From NCBI GenBank assembly GCA_034666705.1, contig JAXDLH010000360.1:1-22718 (forward strand): DNA of 22,718 nucleotides. The letters run 5' to 3'. Source of the stretch: JAXDLH01 sp034666705. Lineage in GTDB: Bacteria; Chloroflexota; UBA6077; SHYK01. Position 1 is the first letter of the stretch. Each line of letters starts with the position of its first letter. Below, in pieces: positions 1-7,681 of this stretch. The notes beneath the pieces were generated by a model. That model had not been told where the DNA came from and ran no database searches. It worked only from the letters and a program-made list of their open reading frames with translations. A program made the position numbers and the translations under genes.

Positions 1-1013
1 ATCACTTTGTTGTCCAGGTCCGGCACGAAGATCTCGCCGTTCACCGGATTGACCGCCACGTTGTGTCCGCCCGGACCGACCGGCAGCTTCTGGAACACCT
101 GGTTGGTGCGCGCATCCGCCAGGTTCAGCGTGCCCGTCTCGACGATCTCGAACGCGTACACGCCGCGCACCGGGTCGGCATCCACTTCGTCGCCGCCTGC
201 ATCCGGAATCTGCGTTATCCGACCGCTCGCGATGTCGATCACGCAGCCCGCGCCGCCTGTGATCAGCGTACCGGGCACGCCGGCCGCCATCCCGCTCGGG
301 CGGCAGTTGCCAGCCGGAATCACCCGCTCGATCGTCAGCGTGTTCGGGTCGATTACGTCGACCTCTCCGCCCGGGTTCGCAGCACTGGACGCCACCGATA
401 CGTAGAACTTGCCGCCAACGGCGACCGGTTGGTCGACTTGGCCCAAACCGGCCGGGAAGGTGATCTTGCCCAGGATCTGGAATGGGTGGGCCTTGAGGAT
501 GGTCACGAACTGCGGGTTTTCGCGGTTGTTGCCCACCATGATCGTATCGCTGATCGGGTCGTAGCCCAACTCGTCGGCCCGGGTCGTGCCACCGGTGTTA
601 ATGCTCTGCGTCTCGTCGGTGTAGACGTTGATCAGCTTGATCGTGCTGTCGCCATTGCCGGCCGCCACTTCGACCGGGCTGACCGACGCGACGCCGTTCG
701 GCCCGTTGCCAGCCGCGCTCACGCCGAGGAACTGCCCACGGCCTGCCGCGCGTACGAAGGTATTGTTTGCCGCGTCGATCACCTCAATGGCGCCACCGGG
801 CGGGCGGCTCGCGATATAGAGGGTCTGCGTCGCCGGGTCCACCCAGTTGATGTCGATCGCAATAGTGTCGAGCCCCGCCCAGGTGGGTACAGGGATCGTC
901 GTCTTCAGCACATACGTGGGCGGGGCGGGCGCCTGGGCGCTCGCGAACGATGCCGTCATGGCAAGGCCGGCCAGGAGGAGCGGAACGAGGAGGCGAATCC
1001 GCGACAAGCGCAT
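1..1013 (-). CDS. Secreted beta-propeller-like (YVTN/NHL-type) protein, 3' end outside the window
   Basis: Reading leftward from an ATG at 1013 gives an open frame of about 337 residues that runs off the left edge, so the C terminus is missing. It starts MRLSRIRLLVPLLLAGLAM and has a Sec-type signal peptide with a likely cleavage after ASA near residue 26. The mature part repeats units such as ATQTLYIA, GEVDVIDPNTLTIERVIPAG and VNPVNGEIFVPDLDN, the strand-turn pattern of YVTN or NHL-like propellers that read as surface, quinoprotein-like or binding proteins. A GGAG ribosome binding site lies 8 nt before the ATG. No catalytic residues were identified, so the role is unknown. The family assignment rests on repeat appearance. 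It probably is not co-transcribed with the deaminase, because 227 nt separate them. Confidence 0.8.
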   Translation of the reverse strand, partial: MRLSRIRLLVPLLLAGLAMTASFASAQAPAPPTYVLKTTIPVPTWAGLDTIAIDINWVDPATQTLYIASRPPGGAIEVIDAANNTFVRAAGRGQFLGVSAAGNGPNGVASVSPVEVAAGNGDSTIKLINVYTDETQSINTGGTTRADELGYDPISDTIMVGNNRENPQFVTILKAHPFQILGKITFPAGLGQVDQPVAVGGKFYVSVASSAANPGGEVDVIDPNTLTIERVIPAGNCRPSGMAAGVPGTLITGGAGCVIDIASGRITQIPDAGGDEVDADPVRGVYAFEIVETGTLNLADARTNQVFQKLPVGPGGHNVAVNPVNGEIFVPDLDNKV

Positions 1014-1240
1014 AGTATTTTCTCCACTGATCATCGGCCCGACCCCGAGGGCCGTCCGCAGTGTACTCCACATCGGCTTCCATGGGCTGATTACCCCAAC
1101 GCACCTCGCGATGCGTTGGTTCGAGGCGACGCCAACAACTCGCCGATGGATTGGATCGCGCGCACTGGCATCTCGATGGTCGCGGTGCTACCCATTGGTC
1201 GCGTGTCATGCATCCAGGACGCCACGCGGCGGGCTCGGGC

Positions 1241-1696
1241 TCAGCGGGGCCAGCCGACCGCCGTCCACACCGCCTGGGACTGCGCAACCATGAAGCCCGG
1301 CACGATCTCCGGCGGAGGCCCGTACCCCTCAATGGTGGTGCTGCTGAGAATCGGGTACTCGCTGGAGTAGCCGCCACCGCGCGGCGTCGAGGTGAGCGCG
1401 AACACGACGCGGGCAATGCCGGTGCGGCGGATCGCGGCGGAGCACATCCAGCACGGCTCGCAACTCGTGTAGAGGGTGCAACTGGCCAGCTCGAGGCTGC
1501 CGAGGGCGCGGCACGCCTTGCGGATGGCCGCGATCTCGGCGTGGCCGGTCGGATCGAGCTCTGGCACGACCGTGTTCTCCGATTCCACGAGGAGCTCGCC
1601 GCCCACGGTGATCACGCAGCCGAAGGGGTGGCTGCCGTGCTCCGCCGAGAGCCGCGCGAGCTCGATACTCCGCTCCATCGCCTGCCGGTCGTCCAT
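1241..1696 (-). CDS. Nucleoside/guanine deaminase-type zinc deaminase (CDA superfamily)
   Basis: This 151-aa protein has the complete cytidine deaminase-like zinc signature: HAE at residues 52-54 (zinc His and proton-shuttle Glu) and PCWMC at 81-85 (zinc ligands Cys82 and Cys85). Such enzymes hydrolytically deaminate guanine, adenosine in tRNA, or related bases and are cytoplasmic. The C-terminal part (GGGYSSEYPILSS) looks more like the guanine deaminase/nucleoside deaminase branch than tRNA-specific TadA, but the substrate cannot be fixed from sequence alone. A GGGAGA ribosome binding site precedes the ATG. A TAGAAT hexamer (plus-strand positions 1726-1731) is a possible -10 element, without a good -35. 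The gene stands alone, transcribed toward the propeller gene. Confidence 0.88.
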   Translation of the reverse strand: MDDRQAMERSIELARLSAEHGSHPFGCVITVGGELLVESENTVVPELDPTGHAEIAAIRKACRALGSLELASCTLYTSCEPCWMCSAAIRRTGIARVVFALTSTPRGGGYSSEYPILSSTTIEGYGPPPEIVPGFMVAQSQAVWTAVGWPR

Positions 1697-2025
1697 CGTC
1701 GTCTCCCGCTGCGTCGATGGTGCGCATTCTAGAGCATCGCTTCAGGATTGCGTGGCGACCGAGAATGAGACTCCTGCACTCGTCGCCGTCGACGGAGATT
1801 TTGGAGCCGCGTGCCGGAGGGCCGAGCAGGTCGGGGGCGCCGACGTGCGTGATTCAGCGTCCGTGGCGAGCTCGGTGGGTGACGGCGCCAGGGTATTCCG
1901 CGCGGCGGGCAGGCAGGGCCGCGCAGACCCTACGGGAGGGGGCTGCGCGGCTCGTCGTGTTGGCCGTGCGGCTACCACCGTTCGTTGAAGGAGCGACGGA
2001 CTGAGAGGGCGGCAGGGTTCGACGG
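1697..2025. other. Spacer without a convincing gene; one GC-rich hairpin
   Basis: No frame here has family-like sequence or a supported start. The notable structure is a hairpin at 1918-1951: GCCGCGCAG pairs with CTGCGCGGC, and inner CCCT pairs with AGGG across a small bulge. It has no T-tract on either strand, so it may be a weak terminator for the dienelactone-hydrolase-like gene or a chance GC-rich fold. Confidence 0.4.
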
Positions 2026-2901
2026 TTACGCCGGCTCGATGAGCACCCGCGCTTTGGGCGCCCGCTCAGGCTCGGGGGCAGCTACCGGCTCGGGGGCCGG
2101 CGCAGCTACCGGCTCGGGGGCCGGCGCGGCCACCGCTGCGGCTACCGGCACGGCCACCGGCGTGGGCATCCGCTCGGTTGGCTGGCTCAGCTCACGGTGG
2201 AGGAACGCGAAGGCGCGATCCTGGGACAGGTTCGTTGCAGCGCGCTGTGCGGCGGGCACGTCGGCCTCGGGCGTGATCTGGGCGAAACTGTGGGCCTGGC
2301 CCTCATACCAGTGGAGCTCGTAATCCTTGCCGTACTGGTCGAGCGCCTTGGTGAACGCCTCGACCTCCTCGCGCGGCGTGGAATGGTCGTCGGTGCCGTA
2401 GTGACACTGCAGGCGGCAGGTGATCCCCTGCAGCTCGCGCGAGTCAGGGAAGAGGCTCTGATGGTAGACCACGCCGGCGTGAAACTTATCGGTGCGGGCG
2501 GCCGCGAGGAGCACGAGGCCGCCGCCGAGGCAGAAGCCCATGATGCCGATGCGACCGTTGGGACCCACCCAGGGCAGGCTGTGGAGGAAGTCGGCCGCGC
2601 CGACGAGCGCATCGACGGTGCGATTCACGTCGAGCGAGTTCTTGACCAGGAGCGCATCCTCGCGGTTCTGCGGGCGCTGGCCTCCGAGGTAGTCCGGTGA
2701 GATCGCGACGAAGCCGGCGCGCGCGTAGATCCGGGTGATCTCGCGCTGGGTCCAGGCCAGGCCGAACATCCCCGACAGCAGCACGACGCCCGGCCGCGGC
2801 TCGCCATCGACCGGGCGGGCAATGTAGCCATCCACGTACTCCCCACCGGGTGTCGTGTACCCGCAATGGAGGGAGACGATGCGCGTTTCACTGTCGGCCA
2901 T
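2026..2901 (-). CDS. Dienelactone hydrolase family protein with Ala/Pro-repeat tail
   Basis: This is an alpha/beta hydrolase of the dienelactone hydrolase (carboxymethylenebutenolidase) family, 291 aa from the ATG at 2901. That ATG was chosen over an in-frame GTG at 2913 because GAGGTGG lies 8 nt before it. The nucleophile Cys124 sits in GFCLGG, the usual G-x-C-x-G elbow of this family; Asp171 or Asp172 (YGTDD) and His204 (GQAHSF) complete the triad. Family members open lactone rings in modified ortho-cleavage pathways, and many have other ester substrates, so the true substrate is unknown. After residue 245 the fold ends and a roughly 45-residue low-complexity tail follows, made of PVAAPAPEP units encoded by a tandem 24-nt repeat. 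Such a tail is unusual for the family. Confidence 0.88.
   Translation of the reverse strand: MADSETRIVSLHCGYTTPGGEYVDGYIARPVDGEPRPGVVLLSGMFGLAWTQREITRIYARAGFVAISPDYLGGQRPQNREDALLVKNSLDVNRTVDALVGAADFLHSLPWVGPNGRIGIMGFCLGGGLVLLAAARTDKFHAGVVYHQSLFPDSRELQGITCRLQCHYGTDDHSTPREEVEAFTKALDQYGKDYELHWYEGQAHSFAQITPEADVPAAQRAATNLSQDRAFAFLHRELSQPTERMPTPVAVPVAAAVAAPAPEPVAAPAPEPVAAPEPERAPKARVLIEPA
2078..2125 (-). repeat. Perfect 24-nt tandem repeat (two copies) inside the hydrolase tail
   Basis: Positions 2078-2101 and 2102-2125 are identical 24-nt units. Read on the coding strand they give repeated PEPVAAPA-type octapeptides. A partial unit precedes them at about 2069-2077 and degenerate Ala/Pro/Val codons follow to about 2165. 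The repeat is in frame, so copy-number change would lengthen or shorten the tail without breaking the gene. Confidence 0.85.
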
Positions 2902-3116
2902 GGGGGCTGCCACCTCGCATCAGCATTGCCGAGCCGGTGCTCGGGTGGCGGAATCTTAGCAGGTTCCCGCGCCGGATTCGGACGCGCGTCGCCAGCCGCT
3001 GCGGCGTATGATGAGGCGGCTCGCTCGGGGCTTGCCCGCCGTCAAAGCAGGGCATTGACGGGCCGTTCGCGGCGGCTGCCCCCAAGGGTTAGGCCTGAGG
3101 CCTGCCCCAGCTCGCA

Positions 3117-3154
3117 GCCGTGAATAGCAGGCGGGAAGAGCCTGGCTTCACGGC
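3117..3154 (+). promoter_or_regulatory. Imperfect hairpin in the leader of the amidohydrolase gene
   Basis: GCCGTGAA at 3117-3124 pairs with TTCACGGC at 3147-3154. Inside it CAGGC (3128-3132) pairs with GCCTG (3140-3144) around a 7-nt loop. The structure ends 43 nt before the amidohydrolase start. No T-tract follows and I do not recognise a known riboswitch. It could be an operator palindrome, an mRNA structure, or chance. The rest of the 296-nt divergent spacer (2902-3197) holds no gene and no convincing paired promoter boxes. Confidence 0.35.
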
Positions 3155-3197
3155 GACCGGGCTGAACGGCGGGCCGAGACTACGGAGGGGTGTAACG

Positions 3198-4250
3198 ATG
3201 ACCGATGGCGGGACGGGGACGGGTGGCGCGAGCGGGATCACGTTCGTCGACTGCGAGCTGAGCCCCGGCACGGCCGTGGGGGCGCAACCGCGTCGCCGCG
3301 AGGTGGTCGTCAACGGCCGCCACGTGAAGACGGTGGACGTGCACGCCCACTGTGCGGTGCCGGAGGCGCAAGCGCTGATGGGACGGAGGGCGGAGCGGCC
3401 GGGCCTGCTGATGACCCAGGTCGCCGACCGGATCCGGGCCATGGACGAGCAGGGCATCGACGTCGAGGCGCTCAGCATCAATCCGTACTGGTACGAGGCG
3501 GAGCGCGACCTCGCCGCCGAGGTCATCCGCGTGCAGAACGCGAAGCTCGCCGAGATCTGCGCCGCGAATCCTGATCGCTTCGTCGCGTTCGCCACCGTGG
3601 CATTGCAGCACCCGGACCTCGCTGCGGAACAGCTCGTGGAGGGGGTCAAGAAGTACGGGCTGCGCGGCGCGTCCGTCGGGGGCAGCGTCGCCGGCGCCGA
3701 GCTTGCCGACCCGAGGTTTCACCCGTTCTGGGCGAAGGCCGAGGAGCTTGGCGTGCTGGTCTTCATGCATCCGCAGGGGACGGCCGAGCTGGAGCGCCGC
3801 CTCGGCGGGCAGGGCGTGCTGGGCAACACAATCGGCAACCCGCTCGAGACCACGATTGCCCTCTCCCACCTGATCTTCGAAGGCACGCTCGACCGCTTCC
3901 CCGGGCTGAAGCTCTGCGCGGCGCACGGGGGCGGCTACCTTCCTTCATATGCGGCGCGCTCGGACGCAATCCTGACGACCTTCCCCGAGCGCAACACCAG
4001 GCCGCTCGCCAAGCGACCGACCGAGTACTTGCGGCAGCTCTACTTCGATGCGCTGGTGTTCACGCCTGAGGCGTTGCGCCACCTGATAGCGGAGACCGGC
4101 GCGAGCCAGATCATGCTGGGGACGGACTACCCATTCCCCTGGACGAGCACCGCCGTGGAGCACATCCTCGCCACGCCGGACCTGACGGACGCCGAGCGCG
4201 TGGCGATGCTGGGCGGCACCGCGGCGCGGCTGCTGGGGATCGAGGGGTAG
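3198..4250 (+). CDS. Amidohydrolase_2 family metal-dependent hydrolase/decarboxylase (ACMSD-like)
   Basis: This 350-aa protein belongs to the amidohydrolase_2 group with aminocarboxymuconate-semialdehyde decarboxylase and resorcylate decarboxylases. Its metal-site residues are all visible: HAH at 49-51, His191 (FMHPQG), His243 (AAHGGGYLP) and Asp310 (GTDYPFPW). The family cleaves C-C or C-N bonds in a cytoplasmic TIM barrel, often decarboxylating aromatic or muconate acids. The ATG at 3198 has GGAGGGG 7 nt upstream; a longer in-frame extension lacks a site and conserved sequence. The downstream methyltransferase begins 134 nt later, so joint transcription is possible. The exact substrate is not predictable. 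Confidence 0.9.
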   Translation: MTDGGTGTGGASGITFVDCELSPGTAVGAQPRRREVVVNGRHVKTVDVHAHCAVPEAQALMGRRAERPGLLMTQVADRIRAMDEQGIDVEALSINPYWYEAERDLAAEVIRVQNAKLAEICAANPDRFVAFATVALQHPDLAAEQLVEGVKKYGLRGASVGGSVAGAELADPRFHPFWAKAEELGVLVFMHPQGTAELERRLGGQGVLGNTIGNPLETTIALSHLIFEGTLDRFPGLKLCAAHGGGYLPSYAARSDAILTTFPERNTRPLAKRPTEYLRQLYFDALVFTPEALRHLIAETGASQIMLGTDYPFPWTSTAVEHILATPDLTDAERVAMLGGTAARLLGIEG

Positions 4251-4384
4251 CCCGGCTATGAGAGTCGGCGGGGACCCGTAGGACCCGCGAAAATGCGGGG
4301 CAATTCTGGCCTTGCGCGGGGTTCTTGACTCGGGTTGGGCAGCCGGGTGCGGTGGCATCCACGAGGCGGAGAGGAGACGAACGC

Positions 4385-5077
4385 GTGCGTGATTCGGCGG
4401 AGCCGCTCGACGAGCAGATCGCCTACTACCGGGCCCGGGCCAGCGAGTACGACGAATGGTTCCTGCGGGAAGGCCACTACGACTACGGAGTCCAGCAGCG
4501 ACGCCAATGGTTCGCCGAGGTCGCCGAGGTCCAGGGCGCGCTGGATGATTTCGCGCCACGTGGCAAGGTGCTGGAGCTGGCGGCCGGGACAGGCTGGTGG
4601 ACCGAGCAGCTCGTGCGGCATGCAGACCAGGTCACGGCCGTGGATGCCGCGCCGGAGACGATCGCGATCAACCGCGCCAAGCTGGCGAGCCCGAAGGTGC
4701 GCTACGTCGAGGCCAACCTGTTCGAGTGGCAGCCGGACGCCACCTACGACGTGGTGTTCTTCAGCTTCTGGCTCTCGCACGTGCCGCCGGAGCGGTTCGC
4801 GGAGTTCTGGGGCATGGTCGCCCGGGCGCTGACGCCCGGCGGACGGGTATTCTTCGTCGATTCGCGCTACGCGGCAGACTCCTCGGCGCACGATCACGCC
4901 GATCGGAGCGCGGCGCGGCTGATCGAAGAGCGGCGACTCAACGATGGGCGCGCGTTCAAGATCTTCAAGGTGTACTACGAGCCGGTGGCGCTCACCGAGC
5001 AACTCGGGCAGCTTGGCTGGCACGCCGACGTCCACACCACCACTACCTACTTCCTCTACGGCTCGGCGCAGCGATAG
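4385..5077 (+). CDS. Class I SAM-dependent methyltransferase
   Basis: This is a 230-aa Rossmann-fold methyltransferase. Motif I is LELAAGTGWW (residues 63-72), the acidic residue after strand 2 is in TAVDAAP (84-90), and the motif IV region is YDVVFFSFWLSHVP (121-134), followed by LTPGGRVFFVDS. It would transfer a methyl group from SAM to a small molecule; nothing identifies the acceptor. A GTG at 4385 is preferred as start because GAGGAG lies 8 nt before it and the upstream in-frame part looks non-coding. It follows the amidohydrolase on the same strand and converges with the sigma factor gene, leaving only 46 nt between the two stop codons. Confidence 0.88.
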   Translation: MRDSAEPLDEQIAYYRARASEYDEWFLREGHYDYGVQQRRQWFAEVAEVQGALDDFAPRGKVLELAAGTGWWTEQLVRHADQVTAVDAAPETIAINRAKLASPKVRYVEANLFEWQPDATYDVVFFSFWLSHVPPERFAEFWGMVARALTPGGRVFFVDSRYAADSSAHDHADRSAARLIEERRLNDGRAFKIFKVYYEPVALTEQLGQLGWHADVHTTTTYFLYGSAQR

Positions 5078-5123
5078 CCGGGGACGAGCCGGAACGCCGG
5101 CCCTCTGGGAGTGACACCAAATT

Positions 5124-6104
5124 TTACGAGGCGAGGGCCTTGAGCCGCTTGCCGAGGCTCGGGTGGCGCAGCTTGCGGAGCGCCTTCGCCTCGATCTGCC
5201 GGATGCGCTCCCGGGTGACCCCCAGCTCACTCCCGATCTCGTCCAGGGTGTGCTGGCGACCGGCATCGATCCCATAGCGCAGCTCGATCACGCGCCGCTC
5301 CCGTGGGTTCAGACTGCTGAGCACGGCGGCGACCTGATCGTGCAGGTCGGCACGAACGCCGGCATCTTCGAGGACGGCGGCGTTGTGGTCCTCGACGAAG
5401 TCGCTCAGCAGGGTGTTCTGGTCATCGCCGACCGGGGTGTCCAGCGAGATCGGCTGGGGCATGCTGTTCGTGATCTCCCGGATCCGCTCCGCGCTCACCT
5501 CCATCATCGCCCCGAGCTCCTCGAAGGTAGGCTCACGGCCAAGCTCCTGCTGCAGGTGGGAGGTCGCGCGCCCCAGCTTGTTCATCAACTCGCCCATGTG
5601 CACCGGAATGCGGATCGTGCGCCCTTGATCCGAGATCGCGCGGGCGACCGCCTGCCGAATCCACCAGGTTGCGTAGGTGCTGAACTTGAAGCCGCGCGTG
5701 TAGTCAAATTTCTCAACGGCGCGGAGCAGACCGAAGCTGCCTTCCTGGATGAGATCGCCGAGGGGCAGCCCGCGATTCATGTAGCGGCGCGCCACGCTGA
5801 CGACCAGGCGCAGATTCGCCTCGATCAGCTTGCCCCGGGCGATCTCGCCTTGCAGGACCGCCCCGGTGAGCGCCTCGAGCTCCGCTTCGTCCAACTCCGC
5901 GACGGCCGCCGGGTCGTCGAGGGTGGCGTGGGCGGCTCGCGCCGCTTCGATCGCCTTGGCGAGCTCGACTTCCTGAGCGCCAGTGAGGAGTGAGACCCGG
6001 CCGATCTCCTGAAGGTAGAGCGGGAGGACTTCACCGACCGGGTCGCTCGCCGTCGTCACGCGGGGTTGACGCTGCTTGGCTGCTGGCTCGATTGCCTCGA
6101 TCAT
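5124..6104 (-). CDS. RNA polymerase sigma factor, sigma-70 family (RpoD/SigA-like)
   Basis: This 326-aa sigma factor directs core RNA polymerase to promoters. Region 1.2 is seen around residues 21-53 (DPVGEVLPLYLQEIGRV), region 2 around 87-160 (NLRLVVSVARRY, GLPLGDLIQEGSFGLLRAVEKFDY, FSTYATWWIRQAV), region 3 around 166-240, and region 4 around 262-318 with the HTH TLDEIGSELGVTRERIRQIEAKAL. There is no region 1.1, so it is a compact group 1 or group 2 factor; whether it is the housekeeping one cannot be told here. ATG 6104 was chosen because AGAAGGA lies about 11 nt upstream; an ATG at 6116 would abut that site. The frame stays open far upstream but without sigma-like sequence. Confidence 0.93.
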   Translation of the reverse strand: MIEAIEPAAKQRQPRVTTASDPVGEVLPLYLQEIGRVSLLTGAQEVELAKAIEAARAAHATLDDPAAVAELDEAELEALTGAVLQGEIARGKLIEANLRLVVSVARRYMNRGLPLGDLIQEGSFGLLRAVEKFDYTRGFKFSTYATWWIRQAVARAISDQGRTIRIPVHMGELMNKLGRATSHLQQELGREPTFEELGAMMEVSAERIREITNSMPQPISLDTPVGDDQNTLLSDFVEDHNAAVLEDAGVRADLHDQVAAVLSSLNPRERRVIELRYGIDAGRQHTLDEIGSELGVTRERIRQIEAKALRKLRHPSLGKRLKALAS

Positions 6105-6288
6105 CGGCGCACCCATCCTTCTGGCCGGCCCAGCGTCCGTACGCTCCGGCAGTGGGGCACAATCGCGACGTCGGCGTCGCATGCACCCTGTATGAGGGAA
6201 AACGATCCAGTTGGGCATTCTATTGCAACTCAGCCGTATCAGTACCGAAACAGGTCGCTGCACCCCGTTAACTTTCGGGCGATGGGGA

Positions 6289-6317
6289 TGCAACGGAGGT
6301 GCAACGGAACGCAACGA
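6289..6317. promoter_or_regulatory. Three GCAACG direct repeats in the divergent spacer
   Basis: TGCAACGGA occurs at 6289-6297 and 6300-6308, followed by CGCAACGA at 6310-6317. The GCAACG cores start at 6290, 6301 and 6311, 11 and 10 bp apart, placing them on one face of the helix. Another TGCAAC is at 6224 and an inverted GTTGCG near 6334. They sit 60-90 nt before the winged-helix gene, where a regulator could bind. No paired -35/-10 boxes are convincing in this 272-nt spacer. Confidence 0.4.
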
Positions 6318-6376
6318 CCGACGCACCCTTGGGTTGCGAACATCGGCTTGCACACGTGACGTGAGGAGGTCAGACC

Positions 6377-6949
6377 ATGGAGCGCACCGCCCCCCAATCG
6401 ACCAGCGACGCCAGCGAAGAAGCTCATTTGTGGCGACCGCGCGGGGCACAGCTCGCGCCGCCGGCACCTGCATCCCCGGGGTTGGACGGCGAGCTGGCCC
6501 GCCTCGTGACGGAGATTGGGATTGCCGATCTCCGGCGGCTGCGGGTCTTGCTGCCACCGGTCGCGATGCCGCGGGCGGAGCTCGTGGCGCCAACAGAGTA
6601 CCGGGTTCTCGCCCTGCTGGCCCGGCGCGGACTCATCGAGCTGGTTGGCGCTGAGACTGCCGCGGACGAGCACCTGCCCGTGCGGCTGACGGACCGAGGC
6701 CGTGAGCTCGCCAGTGCGATCAAGCCAACGGTGCACGACTACACGGTGCAACGGGGCGGGGGCGGTCCGCTGCACGCCTGCGAATCGTGCGGCGCCGTTC
6801 CCTCCACGCGCGCGGTGCGAGTCTGCCGGGCAGCACTATCGAACCCGTTGGTCGAGGCGCATTATTTCTGCGATCGACATGCCACAGACGCCGATGCAAG
6901 CTACCGCGCGTTGCGCGCGCTCTATACGGGCGGTATTCTGAACGGCTGA
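6377..6949 (+). CDS. Unrecognised winged-helix-like protein with a C-terminal zinc site
   Basis: I do not recognise this 190-aa protein as a named family. The first 35 residues are Pro/Ala-rich. Residues about 66-115 resemble a winged-helix DNA-binding domain: a helix VLALLARRGLIELVG and a wing ending VRLTDRGRELASAI, as in MarR/PadR-type proteins. The C-terminal part has Cys135-x2-Cys138 (CESCG) and later Cys165-x2-His168 (FCDRH), a likely structural zinc site. GAGGAGG lies 7 nt before the ATG. The GCAACG repeats upstream suggest possible autoregulation. It precedes a two-component module by 87 nt on the same strand, so it may be a regulator linked to it. The function is inferred from fold-like features only. 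Confidence 0.72.
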   Translation: MERTAPQSTSDASEEAHLWRPRGAQLAPPAPASPGLDGELARLVTEIGIADLRRLRVLLPPVAMPRAELVAPTEYRVLALLARRGLIELVGAETAADEHLPVRLTDRGRELASAIKPTVHDYTVQRGGGGPLHACESCGAVPSTRAVRVCRAALSNPLVEAHYFCDRHATDADASYRALRALYTGGILNG

Positions 6950-6965
6950 GCACGCCACGCCCTGC

Positions 6966-6971
6966 TACAAT
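6966..6971 (+). promoter_or_regulatory. Candidate -10 box before the first receiver gene
   Basis: TACAAT matches the -10 consensus at five of six positions and lies 66 nt before the receiver start. No good -35 hexamer is found 16-18 nt upstream, so this is a weak call. Confidence 0.3.
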
Positions 6972-7036
6972 ACGTAACCATTGATGCGCTGCGGCGGCCA
7001 GAGCGGGCCACTCGTACGCCAGGAGGACAGACCAGG

Positions 7037-7474
7037 ATGGCGATCACACCCCCAACGAACGAGGCGCCAGGGCGGCTGGCCGGGCTGCTCCGCGAAGCGT
7101 GGGGCGGGTCCGGCGGAATCCTGGTGGTCGACGACGACGAGTCCATCCGCGAAGTCATCGCCACGGTGCTCCGCGACGAGGGTTGCGAGGTGCGGACCGC
7201 GCGCAATGGCGAGAGCGCTCTCGCCCTGCTGGCAGACTGGTGCCCTGATCTCATCCTGCTCGACGTGCGGATGCCGGAGATGGACGGGGCCGAGGTGGCG
7301 CGGCGCTACCGGGCGCTGCTGGGCCCGCATGCGCCCGTCGTGCTCCTCACGGCGCTATCCGACGGGCCGGCCCTGGCCGAGGCGCTCGGCGCAGTCGGCT
7401 ACCTGACCAAACCGTTCGAGCTCGACGACCTGCTGGAGGTCGCGAGTACCTATTCGCCCTGCGTCGAGAACTAG
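7037..7474 (+). CDS. Single-domain response regulator receiver protein
   Basis: This 145-aa CheY-like receiver has the acidic pocket DDD at residues 32-34, phosphoacceptor Asp76 (LLDVRMPEMDG), Thr105 (LLTA) and Lys125 (LTKPF). About 26 residues precede the receiver fold and there is no output domain, so it must act through protein contact or by passing phosphate on. The ATG has AGGAGG 10 nt upstream. It lies 207 nt before a histidine kinase on the same strand, which is its most obvious partner. Confidence 0.92.
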   Translation: MAITPPTNEAPGRLAGLLREAWGGSGGILVVDDDESIREVIATVLRDEGCEVRTARNGESALALLADWCPDLILLDVRMPEMDGAEVARRYRALLGPHAPVVLLTALSDGPALAEALGAVGYLTKPFELDDLLEVASTYSPCVEN

Positions 7475-7588
7475 CCCAGCGGCGGCCCCCGGGGCGAAAC
7501 GCCGTGCCACCTGGGGCTCTCGTGAAAACGAGGTTGAAGGACGCAGCAATGACGAGGCACCGCATCCGCTGGCCGTGGGTACGGCACA

Positions 7589-7594
7589 TATAAT
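7589..7594 (+). promoter_or_regulatory. Candidate -10 box (TATAAT) before the histidine kinase
   Basis: A perfect TATAAT lies 88 nt before the kinase start in an otherwise GC-rich spacer. The -35 region has no TTGACA-like hexamer, so an activator or an alternative sigma factor may be needed. It suggests the kinase and second receiver can be transcribed apart from the first receiver. Confidence 0.4.
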
Positions 7595-7681
7595 GGCCAA
7601 GCGAACCGCGTAAATCATCGTCCACTCGCCAGGTGGGCCTTGCTCCCGGGCATTGGCCACGCGTGCGAGCGGAGGGGCCCA

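Noticed and set aside
1100..1130. A tRNA-like GGTTCGA in the 1.1 kb spacer
   Set aside because: No acceptor stem, anticodon arm or CCA-like end could be built around it.
63..1370. A 435-residue plus-strand frame over the propeller region
   Set aside because: It lies opposite the clear secreted protein, has Arg/His/Ala-rich text without family likeness, and crosses the end of another gene.
5078..5123. A terminator between the convergent methyltransferase and sigma factor genes
   Set aside because: Only a 5-bp GCCGG/CCGGC stem is present and there is no T-tract.
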